Below are positions 8,016 through 13,392 of a stretch of DNA of 13,392 nucleotides, one piece after another. This DNA comes from Entrophospora sp. SA101 (Eukaryota > Glomeromycota > Glomeromycetes > Entrophosporales > Entrophosporaceae): assembly GCA_958430865.1 (NCBI GenBank), contig CAUDNR010000818.1:1-13392 (forward strand), in the 5' to 3' direction. The notes under the pieces are model-generated. The model did no database searches. It was not told the DNA's origin and saw only the letters and a list, made by a program, of their open reading frames with translations. Numbering within the stretch: position 1 is the stretch's first letter; every line of letters starts with the position of its first letter. The position numbers were made by a program, and so were the translations under genes.

Positions 8016-9470
8016 TTAGTTAGAATTTTCTGATATCTGGAAGGGTGGCATGAACTGTTTACTTCTTTGTTTAAAATCTGTGCAAATATCAATTAGTTGC
8101 TCCTATGTTAAAGGGAAAAGATATTTTACCATAAGCTTTAGAAAATAAAAAATTATGGTAAAAAATGATATATACTTTGAGTGCCAGAAAATGGGTAATA
8201 TTTGATTCAATTAAAGGCATAGAAGCCATGAACAGTATATCTTGTAACAGTTTAACTCCATGACATAAGATTCAACAATGTTCCCTAGTTTATACAAATA
8301 ATGTCCACATTCAAAAACATGAATAAAAATGACAGCAGTTTATTATATAATTACCCATATTAAGAAGAACAATAGCTTTTGAAGGTCCTCCTTTTTTCTT
8401 TAATAGATTGTTTATTGATCTTTTGGCGTTAGTGTGTGCTTTTACTATATCCTTGTTCTTTTGGAGTGATGTATGTCCAACGGGTTTGATTTCAGTATTT
8501 AACACAGCAATTTCATCAACTAAGAATGTAAAATCAGGTCTTTCCTTGTTTCATATGTTGATTTGTTAAGCACTATGCTATAATCTTCTGGTGGAACAAA
8601 GATAGGTCTTATTATTGGATGTAAAAGCATGAAGCTGTGCAAATCTTCAGTTGATTTTGCAGATTCAACAGGCAAGTTACATCCAAAATATATCAAACAA
8701 ATTAATTATTGATTTTGCATTTTAACTTTCTTTCCAGAATGATGATAAAAAGTAAATCATATTTTAACTCACAATCCATTGAAGACATTACAACTAATAG
8801 TGCTTAACTCATTATCATTTTCAGTCATAAAAATATTATCATCAAATACTGTTTTAAGGGCAGCTGCATTTAAAGCTGTTGAAATATCACTTGGTAATGC
8901 ATAACTAATTTTGTGTTAATTTGAATCTAGTATTTTTTTCCATTCGTTAGATGTAAATTCGGGATATGGATTACCATTATTGATGCTAGTGTTCTAAATA
9001 CAATTACAAAGATAAATCAAGTGAGAAAAACATCACAAAAAATAGATAGCAAATTATACATATATAAAATAATCTCTCTCTTCTGTCAAAATACAATTTT
9101 TCATAAACATCATTTTGGCTTAATTTAGATTCCCTTGCTTTTTGAATTGAATGGTTTTGAAAACTTTGAAACTTTTTATAATGTTTATTTCTTCTATAAT
9201 CCACTGAAAAGTATAATCAACTTAATGGTAAAATGAAAACAAAGAAAATGATAATCAGAGTTTGATTTAATACATACTTCATTTAATGGCCCATCTTCTA
9301 ATTCTTTTTCAAGGTTATCAAGGACAGAACTAACATTCTCTTTATCTTCTTTTTTTTTGTTTTTTTTTTGCATTAGAAGTTGTAGATAATTGTACCCTAG
9401 GTAATGCAAGGCCAAATTTCAATTTATTAACTAATGAGTTGTGAATTAAATCACTATCACCAATCTTATA
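8016..9470 (-). pseudogene. Multi-exon pseudogene with a PD-(D/E)XK nuclease-like signature
   Basis: Coding blocks in order on the minus strand: about 9470-9274 (SDLIHNSLVNKLKFGLALPR; SSVLDNLEKELEDG), 9203 to about 9075 (RRNKHYKKF; SQNDVYEKLYFDRRER), 8993-8773 (PYPEFTSNEWKKIL; ALPSDISTAL), about 8690-8356 (EDLHSFMLLHPIIRPIFVPP; TEIKPVGHTSL; KKKGGPSKAIVLLNMG), 8284-8176 and 8102-8016 (EQLIDICTDFKQRSKQF). Introns of 70-75 bp with AAA|GTATAT and CATAG| junctions support the last blocks. Breaks are a frameshift in the poly-A tract near 9355-9370, a TAA at 8916-8918, a missing acceptor near 8690, a frameshift near 8540 and another near 8240. RPDF followed 14 residues later by E-I-K (8485-8538) resembles the PD-(D/E)XK core. 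It looks like a lineage-expanded fungal family of unknown function; the start is not identified. Confidence 0.7.
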
Positions 9471-9813
9471 TAGAAACTAGAATGATGAGTAGTGGCAATA
9501 ACAACCACCATTTAATGATAAACACTTATCCATATATGTTTTCAGTGTCGCCTTGTTTTCTTCTTTTTTTGGTTTTGTTTTTATTGTCTCTTGGCATCTT
9601 AAAAAGAAAGAAATCTTTATTTGATTGACAAACACACACGTGTGTGGTATTGGGTGGTACGATGGACTAATGTAGATCAAAACTAATTAACATCATATAT
9701 AAAATTTACTAATAAACAATTATAAAATAAAAATTGCATCTTCTCATTCAAAAAAAAAAAGATACAACTATAAAATTAAGTGATATTATAACAAATGTAA
9801 TGATCCACATGGT
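9471..9813. other. Gene-free stretch
   Basis: Two overlapping short frames on opposite strands (9434-9628 plus, 9477-9680 minus) show no motif or splice support. The plus one has a hydrophobic run, but it is encoded by T-rich DNA and is probably chance. The minus one could hold a 5' exon of the neighbouring pseudogene, which I cannot show. A 14-base perfect palindrome, CACACACGTGTGTG, lies at 9633-9646. Confidence 0.35.
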
Positions 9814-10110
9814 GACAGAGAGTTTTTTTTAATTTTATTAGTAAAATCATCCAAAATGTTAAAAAATACTGTTAAACTTTGAAACGCATAGGCTCAATAA
9901 CCAAATAAGTTAGAGTAAAAAAATTTCCATAGTTTTTTTCTCTGTGATTCAAAGAATATCCTGACAGAGTTTTTTTAATTTTATTAGTAAAATCATCCAA
10001 AATGTTAAAAATACTGTTAAGCTTTGAAACGTATAGACTCAATAACCAAACAAGTTAGAGTGAAAAAATTTCCATAGATTTTTTTCTCTGTGGTTCAAAA
10101 AATATCCTAC
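9814..10110. repeat. Imperfect tandem repeat, period about 149 bp, two copies
   Basis: Copy 1 starts GACAGAGAGTTTTTT at 9814 and copy 2 GACAGAGTTTTTTT at 9963. Both continue through TTAGTAAAATCATCCAAAAT, CTCAATAACCAAA, AAATTTCCATAG and TTTTTCTCTGTG to AATATCCT. They differ by about a dozen substitutions and small indels, so the duplication is far older than the 614-bp one. A weak third start (TACAGGGAGTTGTTTTAAAA) follows from 10109. There is no coding capacity. Confidence 0.9.
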
Positions 10111-10163
10111 AGGGAGTTGTTTTAAAAATCATTAGTAGATTAAGGATTTATAAGAATTCAAAG

Positions 10164-10358
10164 TTATGCGATTTTATTATAAAATTTTTCCTTCGAAAAT
10201 CTTTTCCTTTTGAAGAAAATGCTTAATAAAATAAATAATCTTACGGGAGATTCTACAAGGAGTAAAGATTCTGGGGAATTAGTTTTCATTTTTTTGACTG
10301 CACGTGCATTATGAATTAGTCTTTTTCTTTTATTGGGCTTCGGTATTTTATTAAACAC
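10164..10358 (-). other. Possible coding fragment, basic, family unknown
   Basis: A 64-codon minus-strand frame reads PKPNKRKRLIHNARAVKKMK, then NSPESLLLVESPVRL, and degrades into Phe/Lys-rich sequence from AT-rich DNA. The first 40 residues have more varied, protein-like composition than the surrounding noise, with a strongly basic start. The annotated start codon is not ATG. It could be an exon or gene relic, but there is no domain match and no splice support. The rest of 10111-10434 holds nothing I can identify. Confidence 0.2.
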
Positions 10359-10434
10359 GAAGACTTTTTTTGCGATTCTAAATCAATAAAAAAAAAAATT
10401 TTTTTTAAAAATTCATTTTTATGAATCTTTACAA

Positions 10435-10661
10435 ATGATGACTTTTGAAAATAAATTAAACTTTGCACAAGGAAATTGGAAGTGGAAGGAAAACTGGCAA
10501 GATTGAGTGAGTTGAAGATAAAGCTAGCGGGAGAAGAATGGGGTGATTATAAAGAAAAAAATAAATGGGAAGTTGAAGTAAAATTACTCGAGGAGGGGAA
10601 GTTAGAAGAAGACAAATTTTTTTGGAGAGATATGTGTCGATTGAAAAGGATAAAGAAAAAG
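10435..10661 (+). other. Candidate exon rich in Trp, Glu and Lys
   Basis: An ATG at 10435 or 10438 opens 24 codons with NWKWKENWQD before a TGA. A frame at 10476-10661 overlaps it and continues with LAGEEWGDYKEKNKWEVEVK and RLKRIKKK up to a plausible donor, AAG|GTAATG at 10659-10667. Both pieces are charged and Trp-rich, as one helical or coiled-coil segment broken by a frameshift would be. It is on the same strand as the Crinkler-type pseudogene and about 280 bp upstream of its NTPase exon, so it may be that gene's 5' exon or belong to a separate gene. Confidence 0.35.
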
Positions 10662-10942
10662 GTAATGAACAAATTGTGTAAAAAAAAAATTTATTTTTCG
10701 TTAATTCCATTTTGTTTATTTATTTATTTGTATACTGTTTATGACTTGTGGTTTTTTCCTTCAATATTTCGATTTTGATTCTTTTTGGATTCTTCGCCAA
10801 TTTAGTCAATGAAGGTAAGCATTTATATACTGTTATTTATGTTGCTGCTGATTAGTTTGTAATTAACTTATGCTCTTGGATTATTTGCGCTTGAATATTC
10901 CAATGAATATTTTGCTTTATTTATCATCAAATTTATTGTAAG

Positions 10943-12876
10943 TTTTGCCATTAGATGAGTTGGAATACCTGCTACCAGAACCACTTTTTAGAACAAGTGG
11001 ATATTCTTGGGATTATCAAAAATCAAATGAATTGAGGGAACTGTTAAGAACAACCATAACTGAATACTACAAAAATTACACAAAACAGCAACTGGATAAA
11101 AGCACCACACCACTATTTTTTATGATTGCTGGTGCAGGAGAAGGAAAATCTAGGAATGCAAATGAGTTACCAAATATATTGCATGAAGAGTTTGCTTCCC
11201 ATGAAGAACTGAAAAAACGATTTGAAAATGCATTAGTATTTAACATCTCTTTTGAAAATGGCACTAAAATAGACCTATTAGAAGAATGTAATGCTGTAAC
11301 TGCCATTGCAAAACGAATGCTTTTTCAGCTAGAAAAACATAAAGGTGGCTGGATGGAAGCACTTCGAAAATATCCAGATGTATCACCAGATGAAGTAGTG
11401 TCAAAGATTGCTAAACATCAAAATGTCCAACCTAAGGATTTGACCATCATTATTGTGATTGATGGGATGCAAGCAGCAATTCACCAGGAAGATAATGGAG
11501 TAAATAAATCATCACTATTCTATTCATGTATGACAGTTTTGAATAACTTTGCTGCATCAGGACCATTTGTGATAGGATGTTCCACAGCAACACTTAGCAG
11601 ACCTTTTCATGTTTTTGTGAGTGCTTCACATCAAAAGCGAGTGTTTTTACCAATACCATCTTTATCACCACCAAAAAGACAATGAATGCCTGTTTTTGTT
11701 AACAATAATCTTATTGACATGCTTGTTAGTGATATGGGAGGTCATGGTCGGGCATTAGAAGCACTAGATGAAGCTCTTAATGATAAAGATTTAGAAAAAG
11801 TTAGCTTTCTAACCATAATGGAAGGTGTTTATGCAAAATTATCAGATTTTTACAATGAATGGATTAGCCAAACATCTTATTTGAAGCCAATTCTTCGTAT
11901 AATTCTAACACAAGTTATAGTAGAAGCAAATAAAGTTATTCCAGGGACTAACTTAAAACCAGAAGACTTTTCAAAACTGGGTCTAATTAAGTTTGAAAAT
12001 GAAAGATTGGGGACGTCTAACCTGTCCATACATATGGCTTTGGCTTTTATCAAATGCATCTGAGGACCCCACATTACAGAGCTGGAATTTTAAATACTAC
12101 CAAGAAGTTCAACACAATGAAGATTTATCAGTACCTCCTGGATGTCAATACTGGCAGCATTTTGAAGAGTTTATTGGAAGGATTCGAGTTTTAAAATCAT
12201 AGGTTTTTGATCCTAATCAACACGTTGACTTAAAGGAACTTCATAGTGGAGCATGGCATAATTTTGGTGACATAAAGATTATAAACAAAGCCTTAATACT
12301 AGAGAAAGCTACAGTATGGACCAGTACAAAATCAAGTAGTGGTACAAGGACAGTGCAATGTGAAAAGGTTAATGTACAATTGGCAGAAGCATCCCATTGT
12401 ATCATTAATAAACTTAAGGTGCCTTATGGAAATTGCTTTTGTCCCATTTACATTGCTAATTTGCAAAATTTCAGTGTTGAGAGTTATCAGTGTAAATTCA
12501 TTAAAGCATCTGCAGCAATCAATGAACAATTGTTTATGGAAGAATATAATAAGGCAGCTGAACCTGAGACAGATGTGTTTATCTTGTTCACAACTGGAAA
12601 ATGTGATATCACATCACTTCCACCAAGGTCAGCAATTGTGAAGTGTGGAATTCATATTTTGGCCCTTTTTCTGGGTGTGCCTTTATTTATTCCCAACAAA
12701 ATCCACCAAATATAAATAAAGCAGTTTACACTGTTCTGACAGCAATAACAGGGATTGGTACAAAACGTGCAGATGTCATAATGGATGAATGAAAAAAATG
12801 TCAATTTACAGATATTGAAGATTGCAATAGGTGAACAAAAATACCAAAAGATGTATTAACAAATTTCCATTTTTAG
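10943..12876 (+). pseudogene. Crinkler-type NTPase-nuclease effector gene, inactivated
   Basis: The main exon follows an acceptor (TTGTAAG| at 10942) and has no ATG, so an upstream exon is missing from my model; AATGAAG|GTAAGC near 10815 is a candidate donor. From 10945 the frame encodes a P-loop NTPase: Walker A GAGEGKSRN (from 11131) and a Walker B-like TIIIVIDGMQ (about 11449-11478). A later part (12203-12660) has SYQCKFIK, matching the (E/Q)xK half of a restriction-nuclease-like core, and TDVFILFTTG. The end (12718 to the stop at 12874-12876) is a helix-hairpin-helix, TAITGIGTKRADVIM. Breaks: TGA 11683-11685, a frameshift at about 12010-12035, TAG 12200-12202, a frameshift at about 12640-12660, TGA 12790-12792 and TGA 12832-12834. 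NTPase plus nuclease-like domains are the known architecture of Crinkler/CR effectors, which also occur in Rhizophagus. No N-terminal ubiquitin-like or secretion segment is seen here. Confidence 0.8.
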
Positions 12877-13031
12877 ATTAAATCTATTCCTATTTTTTAT
12901 ACCTCATATTTTTCTGATTCAAGTGTCCTTTTTCATTGTGTTCTGTATCAAAAATTTTATTTTATCATTTTTTCAACTGTTTTATTAAACAATAATAAAT
13001 AAAGATTATCCTTTATTGCTCTAATTGAATT
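12877..13031. other. 3' flank of the Crinkler-type pseudogene
   Basis: This is AT-rich sequence without a frame. AATAATAAATAAAG at about 12990-13003 contains a canonical AATAAA and could be a polyadenylation signal for the plus-strand gene. Confidence 0.4.
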
Positions 13032-13392
13032 TAGTGGAGATTAAATTAGTCATTCATTGATTCTCTTCTTTTACTATTGTTACTAGAATTTAATGTTTAT
13101 TGATTAATTAGTTAGTAATAATTAACAGATAGTAATATCCAATTATTAATATTATTAGTAATAGTAATTTCCAATTAATTAATAATAAAATTTTTATTCA
13201 CCTTTGTTAACATTTAAAGAAAAGAGTTAAAATCAAGATTATTCAACAAACTATCATTACTTGTATAACTTTTAAAGTCTTTAGATTTAGCAATCTCTTC
13301 ATCCAATATTCTACTTGTATGATATGCGTCTGGATGTGATTTGTGTATTTGTTGCAAAGTACTACTCACTAACAGGAGAGACCGTCCTATAT
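13032..13392. repeat. 361-bp direct repeat, copy B (runs off the right edge)
   Basis: This is the partner of 1976-2336, same orientation, with two substitutions by eye. The copy continues past the window. Its left boundary, at TAGTGGAG, is followed outward by unrelated sequence, which fixes one end of the repeat. Confidence 0.9.
13214..13392 (-). CDS. C-terminal end of the gene duplicated at 2158 (partial)
   Basis: The TAA at 13214-13216 closes a frame that stays open to the window edge, 59 codons, containing HPDAYHTSRILDEEIAKSKD as in copy A. The window ends before the position where copy A has its TGA, so it cannot be told whether this copy is intact. The family is uncertain; the tail resembles those of Rhizophagus kinase-like proteins from memory only. 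Confidence 0.55.
   Translation of the reverse strand, partial: IGRSLLLVSSTLQQIHKSHPDAYHTSRILDEEIAKSKDFKSYTSNDSLLNNLDFNSFL

Noticed and set aside
9434..9680. Small hydrophobic plus-strand frame, possibly a membrane peptide
   Set aside because: The hydrophobic run comes from a T-rich tract; there is no start context, homology or splice support, and a minus-strand frame overlaps it.
9814..10110. CRISPR-like array
   Set aside because: There are only two long imperfect units with no unique spacers, in a eukaryotic sequence.
11683..11685. TGA read as a sense codon in the Crinkler-type gene
   Set aside because: TAG, TGA and two frameshifts also occur downstream, and the intact exonuclease gene contains no in-frame TGA, so decay is simpler than recoding.

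Overview
The window looks like nuclear DNA of an arbuscular mycorrhizal fungus, most likely Rhizophagus (Glomeromycotina). It is very AT-rich, its genes are split by short introns, and it holds fold-back elements and several decayed members of expanded gene families. The partial kinase at the left edge and the Crinkler-type NTPase at the right have the wording I associate with Rhizophagus proteins. That attribution is from memory and no search was run.

Layout, left to right. (a) 1-542, minus: the 5' part of a protein-kinase gene with a Cys4 motif before the kinase domain. (b) 543-2157: no gene; an element with terminal inverted repeats at about 1069-1580, then the non-coding part of a 361-bp repeat (1976-2336). 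(c) 2158-2580, minus: a broken gene 3' end inside and beyond that repeat. (d) 2662-3454, plus: a degraded spliced gene of unknown family. (e) 3951-4148: a near-perfect fold-back MITE. (f) 4667-5894: an apparently exact 2 x 614 bp tandem duplication carrying promoter, exon 1 and exon 2 of the next gene. (g) 5430-7680, plus: the only complete gene, four exons and about 603 residues, an ERI1-like DEDDh exonuclease domain followed by an RRM and five RanBP2/FUS-type zinc fingers. (h) 8016-9470, minus: a multi-exon pseudogene with a PD-(D/E)XK-like signature. (i) 9814-10110: a 149-bp tandem repeat. (j) 10435-12876, plus: a Trp/Glu/Lys-rich candidate exon, then a Crinkler-type P-loop NTPase plus nuclease-like plus helix-hairpin-helix gene broken by at least four stops and two frameshifts. 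(k) 13032-13392: the second copy of the 361-bp repeat, running off the edge.

How the parts relate. I see no operon-like or co-regulated unit. The region reads as a repeat-rich accessory block in which two nuclease-like genes have died by point mutation while the exonuclease-RRM-zinc-finger gene stays fully open. The most interesting signal is in that intact gene. Its exonuclease domain appears to lack two of the five DEDDh residues (first Asp is Asn, the general-base His is Glu), although the reading frame and all five RNA-binding fingers are preserved. This suggests an RNA-binding pseudo-exonuclease kept for binding rather than cutting. Both copies of the duplicated 5' end carry the Asp-to-Asn change.
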